A stretch of DNA of 64,000 bases from assembly GCA_020284085.1 (NCBI GenBank), contig JACEVL010000285.1, forward strand, positions 473,177 to 537,176. The letters run 5' to 3'. The notes beneath the pieces were generated by a model, which did not search any database, was not told where the DNA came from, and saw only the letters and a program-made list of their open reading frames with translations. This DNA is from Aporrectodea caliginosa. Its lineage: Eukaryota > Annelida > Clitellata > Crassiclitellata > Lumbricidae. The number at the start of each line of letters is the position of its first letter. The stretch's first letter is position 1. Position numbers and translations under genes: made by a program. This document shows, one piece after another, positions 10,419 through 21,020 of this stretch.

Positions 10419-10487
10419 CGAATTATGGATTGTTCCGTTCGTACCGCCATCAATCTGTTAAAGTTCTTGATCAGGCAATAATGTTTC

Positions 10488-11717
10488 TTATCTCCGTCGG
10501 AAATAAGCAATAGTCAACGATGACGCATTAACGTCTTGCTGCTTCGATATATAAATTGGGAATATTTCTTTTTCGTAACCGAATACGTTAACGCTAATAT
10601 TATTATTATTCTCAAACTTACTTATTATGTTAGCATCTGCAGCAACCGGGAATTCGATACCGCTCCAATTAAGTTTCTTCGATTGTTCTATTAATTCTTT
10701 CGTGATTCTTTCAGGGTCTCTATCAACAGGATTCAACGCTCTAGTAATACACCATTTAAAACATTCATCGTCGTCGTTTTTCAGGTTGATAATTGCCTTT
10801 TTATTAGCAAGTTCTACGGGCAATGGAATGTAAGAACTACCTTTCAACGGTTTGTATATTACCGTATTGATATCTAATTTTACTACGGCTCTGAATCTCC
10901 AATTACTTCCACGCATTTGAAAACTAGCCATCGACTCCATGATTTTATCTTTCGCTTTGTTATATATTTCGCTCACGTCGGTAGAGTCTAAAACGACTTC
11001 CGTCTTCGAACGAAATGGGATATCATCGGAATCTACTTCTCCGGTTTTAATATCCACGCGCTCCATAGTACAAGTGAGAACTAAATTAGTCTTTGTTTGT
11101 CGATTCTGAGAGAGTAGGCTAACTACTCGCGACTCTACGGCATTAAGAAAAGACGCGGCATCGATTCCGTCAATTCCATCGATCGTGTATTGTTTGGTAA
11201 ATCCCTTAATAGCCGACGCAGTCTCTCGAATCTCGAAACTCCCTTTTTTACTCGGTTTGTTGAATATGGAGTTAATTTTTGTTTTAGTCTTCTCAACAAA
11301 TTTATTAACGGCAGCTATAGTATTATCAGCGAATGTATTAACAGCAGCTTTGGTCTTATCGGTAAATGTACTAACACTAGCCTTGGTATTATCAACGAAT
11401 TTATTAATAGCAGCTTTGGTCTTATCGGTAAATGTGCTAACAACAGCTTTGGTCTGTAACCGAAGATTCTTCCCCATAGTGTTGAAGATGGTTTTAAAGA
11501 TGAGGGAGCAGATACCGGAACCGGGGTGGGTGGGAACCGGAGAGTCTACCAAATTATTTCCCTGTCCGATTATAACACTGTGTGTAGACCTCGACGATAC
11601 GAATGCTACGAGTTCCGCTTTTCGCAGTCTCGAATAACCAAAAACCATGCCTTTCTCTTTAGCGATATTTCGCAATTCTTTGACAGTCTTCGATTGAGTA
11701 TTCCATTTTATATACAA
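10488..11717 (-). pseudogene. DNA polymerase B, N-terminal extension with SAP motif
   Basis: 409 open codons upstream of the exonuclease part. Residues 11-40 form a SAP-like helix pair (TVKELRNIAKEKG, LRKAELVAFV). Residues 90-155 are six 11-residue helical repeats (separate entry). Residues about 200-300 form a globular region, and FKWCITRALNPVDRDPERIT with FENNNNISVNVFGYE is the conserved block that precedes the zinc finger in Polinton polymerases. The first codon read here is TTG; the nearest ATG (11,706) is out of frame, so the start is damaged. Frameshifts near 10,505 and 10,455 disconnect it from the next part. Confidence 0.78.
11253..11450 (-). repeat. Six in-frame 33-bp repeats coding 11-residue helices
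   Basis: Residues 90-155 of the polymerase N-terminal extension are six tandem 11-mers with consensus K-A-x-V-x-x-F-x-D-[KN]-T (KAVVSTFTDKT, KAAINKFVDNT, KASVSTFTDKT, KAAVNTFADNT, IAAVNKFVEKT, KTKINSIFNKP). Hydrophobic positions recur every 11 residues, as expected for hendecad coiled coils or amphipathic membrane-binding helices. DNA similarity between units is high, so the array expanded recently. Confidence 0.9.
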
Positions 11718-11749
11718 AAGTTATTTCTTTAAACCCATTTACGGCAATA

Positions 11750-12382
11750 TTTTTTTCATCTACCAAACACACCACCACGGTCTGGAAAGCCAAAACGATC
11801 CAAAGCACCAGCAACTTCAAGGGACTGAAAGATGTTCTTGGATCTTTTTTGATAATGAAGCAGCAGTAGCAGCTGTTGATGTAGACATTGTAGACGTACA
11901 TGACTGAATTGGCTGATACTCATCATCTCCTTGTGACTCCTGACTTTTTTGTCAACGCAGAAAGTTCACCTTCCGTGTCACTAATGACCTTTGCCTTGCG
12001 TTCTTTGTATTTCACTTTCACTATTCTCTCCTTTTCCTGTCATTGTCTCTTCCTTCTTTCGTTTGCTTATGTCTTCAAGTCTACTCCACTCATGCTGCTG
12101 GAAAATACATCTACTCTTTGCATTCGATGGAATTCCCGATCTTCTTCCTGCTGGATTTCGGTCATAACGTCATTTGTGGCAATATCAAACAATTCTTGAA
12201 GATCACTTTTGAACATGTGTTCTTTCATCCTGTCACTTTCTCGCTGTCGTGTTTTGTGAACCTTCAGAGCCAGATAGTTCTGATTCAGCTTTGACAGTTT
12301 TCAGATACACAAGTCAACCCGCTGTGTTAGTATTCTAGCTCGCAACTATTTTCATACAAATAATTGCGTCACATGCCATTGT
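11750..12382 (-). pseudogene. Decayed coding remnant of unknown family
   Basis: On the minus strand, codons from about 12,190 down to 11,950 read as an acidic/basic helical protein (a stretch beginning DVMTEIQQEEDREFHRMQR, then a basic stretch with RRKRQ and KERIVKVKYKERKAK), interrupted by stops. Composition differs from the provirus next door. It resembles DNA-binding or transposon-associated helical proteins of invertebrates, but I cannot name the family. Nothing else is seen up to the piggyBac-like element at 12,383. Confidence 0.25.
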
Positions 12383-13357
12383 TTAACCCTAGGGCTACCA
12401 AGCTTTTTTTGTAACTCGGACTACCAAGGGGGGGTGGTTACCACCCCCCTGGATTTCGTGTTTGGTTTTACATATCATAACTTGTAATACAGCATTGGAT
12501 TCAGCATTCATTTCTGCACAGAATGGTATATTTAGTTGTACATTATGTGAATGCACCTCGAAATTACATCACTTTTAACAAAGGAACCCATTAATTAGCA
12601 ATATTGTATATTATTGCGTACATTTTGTACATTTTGGATAAACAAATATAAGATTATGTGTGTTTTGAAACTAATCTATGTATAAAAGATACACAAAATC
12701 ATCCCTACACATGTTTATAGAGTATAAATGTACATCCATACATATATATCCATACATATATATCGGTTTACGTTGTAATGCTGTATTCAGCCATTTTCAC
12801 ACAGATTACGCGTATTATTATTTATTTTGATCACTTCCGGTATTCAAAAGACAAAGATGTAGGTATGCAAATGAAGCCCTTCATTCCCTCTAAAGAATGG
12901 TATCTTTGTTTCTCTTCCAGGAAGACAAATGAATACGCTACAGACAAAAAACTAAGGGGGAGTCCTTCCATTCAGCCATTTTTCACGCATATTACACGTA
13001 TTATTATTTATTTTGAGCACTTCCGGTTGTCTCAGGTCAACTCAGTGACCATAGAAATGTAGCCCCACATTCCCTTTATAGAATGGTATAATTTGTGTCT
13101 CTTAATATTAAATGACGGATAAGATATAGTTGAAAATCTAGGGAGGGGGTGGTATCCACCCCCCCTGGTACCTCGGGTATATTGGGTATAACTTTTGAAC
13201 GGTGTGAGATATCATCTCACATTTTACCTCAAAACGTGTGTAAATGAACCCCCTACAGCTACCTAAAAGGTCAAATTTTTATTCCATACGGAAAAAGTTT
13301 GAAATGAAAAAAAACCTAGGGGGTGGCAACCACCCCCCTTGGTAGCCCGAGGGTTAA
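12383..13357. mobile_element. piggyBac-like non-autonomous element, copy 1
   Basis: Flanked by TTAA at 12,383-12,386 and 13,354-13,357. The termini are inverted repeats: TTAACCCTAGGGCTACCAAG at the left and, read inward on the other strand, TTAACCCTCGGGCTACCAAG at the right (19 of 20 match). A second subterminal hairpin (ACCAAGGGGGGGTGG / CCACCCCCCTGG) lies just inside each end. The interior has no transposase but holds two imperfect copies of a roughly 190-base segment (12,780-12,960 and 12,965-13,100). The same family recurs, in the opposite orientation, at 16,264. Confidence 0.85.
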
Positions 13358-14548
13358 CTTTCCTGAAGGGTTCTTCCTTCAGTGATATGATGAAACTCAA
13401 GTAGTTGCAGTACATTCAGGCTACGTGGTAATCTTGCTGTAGATAACTGAGAGATTGGCTTTCCCAATAGCCAGTGCTCTGGGTCGAATTTCAAACTAGA
13501 TCAAGCCATATTAGTCTAATAACTCTTGTAGACATGACACAAAGACACATTAGCCCGCAAGTAAAATGTTGAGAATGGGTTGACCTTTAAATGCTTTTCA
13601 GTCAGGCTGAAATTTAACTGGCAAACTATCTATCCACAGTGGACAAAAATAAGCCTTGTGGAGAAATGATTCAACAAAGTTAAATTTTTCTGTATTGTTT
13701 CCGGACCACCTTAGCCAAAATTGAAATCGTCGTACCTTTGGAATGGTTACCAATAACAGTCAACAACACGCTGCGGTCTATAGCTAGAAACCTGAAAAAA
13801 TTTGATGATTCCCCACAAAGCTTAGAGGCTGTAATCAGCACTCATTTTCACCTGCCAATAACATACACTCAACGGTAAGATCTATCCCAAATGGCAGCAC
13901 AACAGTCCATTTAACTAATCCTAAAATATGGCTCACACGGACACAAGCACTGAGTGCAAGCATGACTTCAGTTGATAATCAGTAGATCGAAAAGTTATGC
14001 AGTCAGACAAAAACCAGATAGATTTTAAGATATTGTGAGAGTGGTTTTTTGCGGGCACAGCGTAGAAACGATGAACCAGCAACCGTCTGTAACGTGACTA
14101 TACGTTGTTCAAATGCTACTTTCATTTCATTTCATTCAGATGACTTATATAGAGCCCCTCCAAGATAACCTACTCAGAGGCGCTTCCAGCTCAACTCTGG
14201 CGATACGTAGGCTAATACTGAGTGAGTAAATATTTAGTAGGCAAACGTGATGTATCATGTGATCGCTAAACATTGGTCAGGCAGCGGCTTATTCTACTTC
14301 TGCGCCACCACACTACTACCATCATCACCGATTACCACCATAGCATCCTGCTTTCTGCTCGGGCTGATCTACCGGGATTCAGACCTGACAAAGCAACGGA
14401 CAAAACAACCCGGCTATTACGGACTTCATTTGATAAAGCATAGTTGAATAGGCTGGTCTCCCTGATGCGGCTTTTGTTGGCGCTGAGAAATTTCTAAGAT
14501 TCGCATTACATTACATTTACAATGGAATTAATTTCTTCTTTTCTTCAG
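13358..14548. other. Intergenic or intron sequence with a LINE tail
   Basis: No coding region recognised. At about 14,108-14,190 the minus strand reads as a LINE 3' end (GCGCCTCTGAGTAGG... GGCTCTATATAAGTC then a TGAAA-type tail), like the plus-strand tails at 35,770 and 36,750. If the Ig exon at 14,549 belongs to a working gene, its signal-peptide exon should lie here or further left, but none was convincing. Confidence 0.4.
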
Positions 14549-15031
14549 AGTCGAATCCTGTTTGTGAGAGTAACGCCTTTGCTGGTAGCAGCAGCAGCAT
14601 CTCAATGCCTCAGGATGTCCGTTTCTGGATGCAATGCAGTGTAAATATTTCGACTGTGAGTAGCTGGCATCCGAATATGGAGTGGATGCAACACCACGGA
14701 GACACACAGCTGATAAGAAATGATAGTATTACGATTACTACAAGCACTACTGTAACTTCTGTTTTGCATGTTTCAACCAATTCAATAGACAACGAAAGTT
14801 ACTTTTCTTGCATAACATTCTTCAAACCGTACAACGGTCCCATCAAAACGACTGCTTTTAATATTCCTGACTTCAGATTTATCTGGAATTCAACGAAAAT
14901 AATTTTCCAAGAAGGTACGCTTTCCACAGCCAAGGATCGTGATATCAAGGATGCATTGATGTCGTCAGATGTCAGCGTCACAACGGTATTGTCTGACGGC
15001 ATCGGTACAGATTCTTCAAGTAATTACTGGT
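14549..15031 (+). CDS. Ig-domain exon of a transmembrane receptor
   Basis: A splice acceptor (TTTCTTCTTTTCTTCAG ending 14,548) opens a phase-1 exon; the frame runs to a donor GTAAGT at 15,032, again phase 1, the symmetrical class usual for Ig domains. The peptide starts SNPVCESN and contains the Ig hallmarks WMQCSVN (B-strand Cys), NMEWMQH (C-strand Trp), SVLHV (E strand) and ESYFSC (F-strand Tyr-x-Cys), with several N-glycosylation sequons. About 75 further residues to the donor form a linker. It is extracellular by inference. A diverged paralogue lies at 36,207. The transmembrane exon 3.5 kb downstream has matching phase, suggesting one gene with exons at 18,488 and 21,021. Ligand unknown. 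Confidence 0.75.
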
Positions 15032-16128
15032 GTAAGTAGGCTATAATTTTCTAGAATTGTCTATGGCAAGTAGATCTCAACGAGAATTTTTACTGAAATA
15101 ACATCTTGCAACCAAATGTATGATGTTTTAGGAACACATTATGTAGGGAGATGGGGCATAATGCGATATTTAAGGCATACTGAAGGTTACGTCATTATAG
15201 TTAGTTAACATTCAGGGTTTTCTTGCGCTCAGACCCTGCCAACGGACATAGGGTACAACCTTGGCTGGATTAATCCACGTAAGCATAACCCAAACAGAAG
15301 ATAATGCCATCCTACTATTGTGTCAAAAATTACCGTTATGCCCCACCATTAGGCGTAAAATGGGATATACTTTACCCATTGTAGCCCATGATATATTGCA
15401 TCTTTTAGATTGAATATAGGCCAGAATAAAAATTTATAGCGTGACAAAGTGTAACTTTGAACTTGTTAAAAGAACTGCTTAAAATTAAACATGAACGGCA
15501 TTAAATGTTACTTAAATCGCCACAGTAAACTTCAAACTGAAAATGAAATATTCGGTTATAAGGTCAAATATCTATCATTTGATAAAACGTGCTGCAAGAT
15601 ATTGTTTGCAGAGACCATACACAAATTTAATAAAAAATGTTAATCCACCAACTGTTGTGTGCCCAGTTGAAGCTCATCTGGCATCCGTTCAAGCCTTCAT
15701 CAGAGACCGCCTCACAACAGTAAAGGCACATACTTATATCATCGTCATCTACAAACAAGATTCTTACAGCTAGATATCTTTGTCTCTTTGATGGCATTAT
15801 TGCTTGTTTTTTTATGATACTCTGATATTAATTGCATTATCGATTACAGCAGATCGTTTAGCTGGTTAAAAGGGATTTGCGAGTTTTTTTACTAGTTTCT
15901 TTGTCCCTCACCTTAGAAGACGATTCTACTTCTGGTTGAAAACGTCATTTTTTAATAAAAGTAAGTAAGATGGACAATTTTAAAGTTTCCGTTATGTCCC
16001 AGTCTCCCGTACACGCTATTGCTCAGTTTTAAAGAATTTTTTCCTGCAGTAAGACGATTTTAGACAATTTCGTGATTATGCTCATCTGTGCCAGTTTTTC
16101 AGAACAAGCAGTTGATTGGTGTAGGACT
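15032..16128. other. Intron-like sequence, nothing recognised
   Basis: AT-rich sequence between the Ig exon donor and the tandem repeat. Open frames are short and lack domain signatures. A phrase about a high-A/T spacer is all that is supported. Confidence 0.5.
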
Positions 16129-16236
16129 GTAGGAGTACAGAAGTCTTCTCACGCTGCTAAAGTCGTAGGAGCACAGAAGTCTTCTCACGCTGCTAAAGTC
16201 GTAGGAGCACAGAAGTCTTCTCACGCTGCTAAAGTC
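16129..16236. repeat. Three tandem 36-bp repeats
   Basis: Units begin at 16,129, 16,165 and 16,201 (GTAGGAGYACAGAAGTCTTC...). Units two and three are identical; unit one differs by one base (T for C). A recent minisatellite expansion inside the likely intron. Confidence 0.95.
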
Positions 16237-16635
16237 ATTCGGCGATAATTGGATTTAATTAACTTAACACTCGGGCTACCAAGGGGGGGTTACCACCACC
16301 CCCTAAGTTTTATGCATAATTTTTGTTTCGTATGGAATATAATTTTTACATTTTACGTAGCTGTAGCAGGTTCATTTGCGCACATTTTGAGGTAAACATC
16401 ATGGTGGTATCTCACGCCGTTCAAAGTTATACCCGATATACCCGAGGTACCAGAAGGTGGGTGGATACCACCCCCTTGGGTTTTCGACTATAGCGTATTC
16501 GTTTTTCTTCCTGGAAGAGAAACAAATATACCATTCTGTAGAGGGAATGCAGTGCTACATTTGCTTGCTTACTTTTTGTCTTTTGAAAACTGGAAGTGAT
16601 CAAAATAAATTATAATACGCGTTTTCGGTCTGAAA

Positions 16636-16788
16636 ATGGCTGATGCAATATCACAACGTAAACCGATATTTCTACATAAATTTTTGTCGACAGCTACAGA
16701 TTTAGAACTTATATTAGCTGAAACAGACACTGAAGATGAAGTGAGAAGTCAGTTAACAGGAAGCATTCGCACAAAACAACGGGAGTAA
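16636..16788 (+). pseudogene. Possible N-terminus of the piggyBac-like transposase
   Basis: A 50-codon open frame, ATG to TAA, beginning MADAISQRKPIFLHKFL and rich in acidic residues (ETDTEDEVRSQ). It sits inside copy 2 of the piggyBac-like family where a transposase would start, and acidic N-termini are common in piggyBac transposases. Coding stops where the nested LINE begins soon after. There is no catalytic domain, so this is only a remnant. Confidence 0.4.
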
Positions 16789-16869
16789 CTTGCAAAAAAT
16801 GCAAGGACCACTGACATATTTTGGCTGCTGTGAACAATAACGTAAAGTCTTGTTTCATGTTGCCTTTAG

Positions 16870-17985
16870 ATTTAGTTAATTTGGTTTAGTTTGGTTTATT
16901 CAGAATCGAACAGTAAAACAATCGAACAGTATGGGTGATCAAAGTACATAGCAAGTTAAACAGTCTCAGAAATTATTGTTCATCAATGATCCTGTGTAGT
17001 AAACGATTCAATGGGGAGAAGAAGCTGACTCAGCTTATCTAGTCATCCCCATAATTATTATGTTAGCAATAGAATATTCCATCAACAAGATGCACTGTGA
17101 TCGTATGTGACCAAACGTATGAGATAATGAAACACAACTGTTCGAGTGTCCAACAATACTTAGTGAATGCAGTCAGTACAAATCAATCAAATAGTTTTTA
17201 TAAGCACTTTTAACACGTTGGCCGCTAGGGACGTGTTAACACGTCCCTTATTTCATACATTTACATAGGATGGTCAGCGCTATTAATGAATGTGACTCAC
17301 GTATATTAGTATTAATCGAATTCCATAACTGTGGGCCTTTAACTCTAACAGAAAAATATCGGACATTTATTCTGCAGACCTCAGATCGATAGTTCTGCCT
17401 ATATCTGGTGTTATGATCATGTATTACGGCGTTTACAAGAAAGTAGTTACTAAATAGTGCAGGGAGCATTCCCACTTGGTGCCGATACATTAAGACTGCC
17501 AATTGTAATTTATAGATATCATAAATTGTTAATAACTTGAGAGATTTAAACAGACTTGAGCTCTCAGTTGCATGGTGGACTCCACAGATATTTCTAACTG
17601 CCCTCTTTTGTAATAAAAATACAGGCTTAAGCATGCTCTGATAGCCACCAGCCCAAACTAAAGTACAGTAATTTAGATATGGCAATAGAAGAGTTGTATA
17701 TAATAATTTCAAGGATGAGCTTGGCAGAGACCATTTAAGTTTTAAAATAATTCCTGTAATTTTGGAGACTTTATTTAACACATGCTGGACATGGGCTTTC
17801 CAAGTAAGGTTCTCATCAATGATGACACCCACAAATTTAACTGTGGACACAAGGCATAATTGAGTGTTATCCATGGTTAAGATATAGGGTTAAAGGATTC
17901 AGGTATCCTTGTTCTACGACTTTTAAATAACATATAGTTAGATTTCTTAATATTCAAAGATAGCATATTAACTTGGAAGTTGGAA
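16870..17985 (-). mobile_element. LINE fragment, RT C-terminus and 3' region
   Basis: Minus strand, 5'-truncated. The frame from about 17,875 to 17,248 (208 codons) reads as the C-terminal connection domain of a LINE reverse transcriptase: VKFVGVIIDENLTWKAHV, LLLPYLNYCTLVWAGGY, LFLLQKRAVRNICG-type motif and FSVRVKGPQLWNSI. Just upstream, in another frame (about 17,880-17,985), KKSNYMLFKSRR is the N-K-S-K motif preceding it. The 3' region reaches about 16,870. It resembles jockey/CR1-group elements; the clade is not certain. Confidence 0.8.
17228..17247. repeat. Perfect 20-bp palindrome
   Basis: GGGACGTGTTAACACGTCCC reads identically on both strands and lies exactly at the end of the LINE coding frame. 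It could be a transcript hairpin or chance; it is longer than random expectation for a window of this size. Confidence 0.8.
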
Positions 17986-18487
17986 CCAACAAGACAAGTG
18001 GCTTAAATTTCGCTAAAACTAAACAGACTATGGACTAGTTTGTAGGCTATTGTTACAAATTATGTTTAAACTGTTCCTGGATACATAGATCTTATATTTT
18101 TTATCCAAAAAGTAAAAAATGTACGCAATAATAAAAAAATATCGCTAATTATGGGGGTTCCGTTGTTAAAAGTTATGTAATTTTGAGGTGCATTGGCATA
18201 ATGTACAACTAAATACACCATTCTGTTCCGAATTGAATGCTGAATCCATTACTCTATTACAAGTTATGATATGTGAAACCAAACCCGAAATCCAGGAAGT
18301 AACCACCCCCGTGGTAGCCAGTGTTACAAAAAAACCTCGGTAGCCTGAGGGTTATAAGATTTTTCTTACTGGGCCAACAAAGTAGGCCATGAAGTACAAA
18401 ATTGCAAACACTGGATAAATCCTTTTTACTATAACTTTTAAACGTTAAGTTAAACTTGTATAAATATATCAACTGTATTATTTTTAG

Positions 18488-18589
18488 TTATTGTGTCATT
18501 GTCCCTGGTGGCTGTCGTGTCAATATTCTTTGTTCTAATGGCAATTATGGGTCTCAACTTCTGGATTTGTCGAAAAAGAAATACTACAG
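18488..18589 (+). CDS. Transmembrane exon of the Ig receptor
   Basis: An acceptor (TTATTTTTAG, ending 18,487) and a donor (GT at 18,590) bound a 102-base phase 1-1 exon. It codes IVSLSLVAVVSIFFVLMAIM followed by GLNFWICRKRNTT: about 22 hydrophobic residues and then a basic stop-transfer cluster, the layout of a single-pass type I membrane protein. The phases match both the Ig exon at 14,549 and the cytoplasmic exon at 21,021. The short exon is placed by eye; a transcript would confirm it. Confidence 0.65.
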
Positions 18590-19200
18590 GTTTGATTTAT
18601 TTTTAAGCATAGGCCCTATTAGACCTATATCTATATTCTATTTAATAAAGAAAATGATTCCGTTTATTCAGAAAATGATGGCCTTGAAAGCACGAGAACT
18701 GAAAACATTATAGGCCTAATGCGCTAAACAGCTACAAAGAATTCATTCCCTCTCTTAGCCAAGATTTCATATTGAAGGATTTTTATTGACGAGGAATATA
18801 ATAGCAAGAACTAATGTATAATAGGAAATGACTGTGATAGGCAAAGATCGTGATAGGCAAAGATTGCGATAGACAAGTTTTGTGATAGGGTAGAATTGTG
18901 GTGTGATAGCCAGGAATTATCAGAGTAAGGCTTTGATACGCAAAAATTATAGTAATCAAGGACTGTAATAGGCAAAGATTGTGAAGGACAGTTAGTACAG
19001 AGTTTATTTTCCCAATAATGTTTAAATTTTAATTCAATGCCATGTGAATTTAATTGATTGAGTCAGGTGTCTATGTAAAGCAACCATGCTAAGGTCGATC
19101 GGTTTGCAGCATAACAATTTCTAAAGAAAAATATTTGGTTAAAGAGAAAGTAAAACAAGAATTGCAAACCTTCGGAGATGTTGACTTTTTAATGGTAGGT
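18590..19200. repeat. Intron with degenerate 17-bp tandem repeats
   Basis: Around 18,826-18,985 a unit like AAAGATTGTGATAGGCA recurs eight to ten times with drift (CAAAGATCGTGATAGG, CAAAGATTGCGATAG, CAAAGATTGTGAAGG). The rest of the interval shows nothing recognisable. Confidence 0.6.
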
Positions 19201-19209
19201 CTACATAAA

Positions 19210-19370
19210 TTCGGTGACTCGCCAAAACGGCCCAGGACAAATCGGCCCCGACAAATGGACTCTGACAAAATGGACCCGACGAAATAGCCCAGTCAAAATG
19301 GCCTCGACAAAACAGCCCGTCATACCGGCCCCCGTCAAATCGGCACCAGTCATATCGGCTCCTCACAAGT
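19210..19370. repeat. GC-rich degenerate tandem repeat
   Basis: About nine copies of a 15-18 base unit around GACAAAACGGCCC (GACAAATCGGCCCC, GACAAAATGGACCC, GTCAAAATGGCC, GTCAAATCGGC). A compositionally related array lies at 57,300-57,415. Confidence 0.75.
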
Positions 19371-19429
19371 GTTCCAAGTACTTAAGCCTACACTGATCAA
19401 CTATGTTGAAATGAGGACTCCAAGCGACT

Positions 19430-19935
19430 GCTGAGCTGGACAATAATAGCAAATGTTGAGTTCCAGAGAACAATCGCTCATAACCTTTCAAGTTGACGGA
19501 TTGTTGTATGTTCTGTTCTCAGCCATCCTCGTTTCGAGGGTCGGCCGCATCCATGATGCTGTTTGGAGATGTTGAGATGGTAGGTTCCCCAGTTCCTTTC
19601 CATCTCGCAGTAGGGAGGCCATGTTCCGGGTTTACCAGATATGCCCTCCATTCGATATGGACTTGCCGTTGTCCTTCTGCTGGATCCTCCGTCAAGTCCA
19701 CTAAGTCTCGCTGCTGCCCGACACCTGCCGCTCACGTTAGCCAATCTTTTTTCAGGGTTCCTGCTGAGGCTGACCTCAGCAGTCAGCCTCAGCAGGAACC
19801 AACACGCGTAGCGCCCTAGGTGGTACTTCGGTCGAGACCTTCACCACTGTTGGCATAGCCCCAGCAGGCCATCCCCTACTTGATTGTTCACCCCCTCACC
19901 GCGGTGAGGTGCGAGTCGGACTTTGAGGGGGTTGA
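19430..19935. repeat. Unclassified GC-rich repeat with a strong hairpin
   Basis: A GC-rich block unlike its AT-rich surroundings. At 19,757-19,801 GGTTCCTGCTGAGGCTGAC is followed after a few bases by its near complement (GTCAGCCTCAGCAGGAACC), giving a 19-bp stem. At 19,890-19,935 CCCCCTCACCGCGGTGAGG and TTTGAGGGGGTTG form another short inverted pair. Sharp edges and composition suggest an inserted SINE or LINE piece of unknown family. Confidence 0.5.
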
Positions 19936-20137
19936 TTGTTGCATAGCGAAAAGGAATTATGGTTATCGGTAGCCTATTACCATAAAATCATTAGATGACA
20001 TCATTTCTGTTGTTTTGTTGATCTGGTTATATTGTTCAAATATCACTTTTACTGGACATTAGACATGATAACAGATTAAAAAATCGGTACAATAGGAATT
20101 TCTGTTTAAATACAAACAATTACCGAAGAAATGTTTG

Positions 20138-20321
20138 CAGGGCCGGCTTTAGGTATAGGCGATATAGGCGTCTGCCTAGAGTGGCACATTTCAAGGGGCG
20201 GCAAATTCTGGAAAAATAAAGAACGAAAAGCATATTTTTTCTTGAAATTTTACTATTAAATATTAAAAGGGCGGCATTTTTGTCCTTGCCTATAGCACAG
20301 AACATTCAAAGGCCGCCTCTG
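20138..20321. mobile_element. hAT-type MITE (184 bp)
   Basis: Starts CAGGGCCGGCTTTAGGTATA and ends GCCGCCTCTG; read inward the two ends are CAGGGCCGGC and CAGAGGCGGC. Flanks AATGTTTG and AATATTTG form an 8-base target duplication with one mismatch. The sequence resembles a very widespread animal hAT-type MITE containing TATAGGCGATATAGGCG. It lies in the apparent intron before the cytoplasmic exon. Confidence 0.8.
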
Positions 20322-20329
20322 AATATTTG

Positions 20330-21020
20330 AGTGAATTTATTATAGTGTCAATAAAACATAACGAACATCCTAAAATTCCTGAATTAGGCCTATTATTTTT
20401 GACAGCCATCGAATGAAACACCTAATTGCGATTCTGGAAGAAAGTCTTAAATCCTTGAGACTTGATGACCATTGTGTCGCGTTAATATTTTTATGTCCAC
20501 TCATCAGCAGTTTTACTATCTGTGTTAATCGTAGTTTTGCATGACCTTTTTAATCTTTCTTTCACACTATCCCATATGCACTTGTGATAGATGACTCCGT
20601 AATTATCCCAGGATTAATCAAACATCAGAATTATAATTTTTCAAACTACAGGTTTATAATAATTTTGTGTCTTTGTCTATTGTAACGAGCGATATTCCAG
20701 CAGGGACCTACCCAACTTTTTCTCTGACCCTTTCATTTACAATTTTACGAGACAACCCTTGCCCAAACCAGTCTAGGAAGCAGCTTTTGGCGTTCATAAG
20801 AGCAATTAAGCCAGTCATAACCTAATTCTTTGGAACCGCTCTTGATAAAAATCACTTTTGATTTAGAATGATCAAACTGCTGATCCTTTGAACTATATTA
20901 AAGTTTGTGTATGTCGTGAGTTAGCTGGCGCACTCCGTTTAGCTTTCGAGTGGCGCTTTAGAAGTCTGAAGTTTATGATAATGATTACTACCGATAAGTT
21001 TTGGTGCCTGCTTTTAACAG
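20330..21020. other. Intron-like sequence, nothing recognised
   Basis: AT-rich, no domain-bearing frame. It ends in a good pyrimidine-rich acceptor (CTGCTTTTAACAG) for the exon at 21,021. Confidence 0.5.

Larger units (their letters stand above)
1..11750. mobile_element. Partial, decayed Polinton/adintovirus-like provirus
   Basis: An endogenous virus-like DNA transposon recognised by its gene set: double-jelly-roll capsid, pVI-like minor capsid protein, adenovirus-type protease, fibre-like protein and protein-primed family B DNA polymerase. Structural genes run rightward up to 5,100; fibre, protease and polymerase run leftward from 11,717, so the two blocks converge. Intergenic gaps are a few tens of bases except where piggyBac inserted. 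At least eight frameshifts or stops are visible, but capsid and protease remain open, so decay is fairly recent. Integrase, FtsK/HerA packaging ATPase and terminal inverted repeats were not found here. The left boundary is outside the window; the right boundary is placed just beyond the polymerase and is uncertain. Confidence 0.9.
16264..18355. mobile_element. piggyBac-like element, copy 2, split by a LINE
   Basis: The left end reads TTAACACTCGGGCTACCAAG at 16,264; the right end (18,300-18,355), read inward, is TTATAACCCTCAGGCTACC with the TTAA decayed. Subterminal sequences match copy 1 (12,383-13,357) in inverted orientation: the GGTACCTCGGGTATA-type block, the CACTTCCGG region, and the TTGTAATA block near 18,250. 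Unlike copy 1 it retains a small N-terminal coding piece (16,636-16,788). A reverse-oriented LINE fragment (about 16,870-17,985) accounts for much of the extra length. It lies in the apparent intron between the Ig and transmembrane exons. Confidence 0.75.

Noticed and set aside
11185..11637. Plus-strand frames with leucine/valine repeats or asparagine/serine repeats
   Set aside because: Antisense shadows of the hendecad-coding repeats of the polymerase N-terminus.
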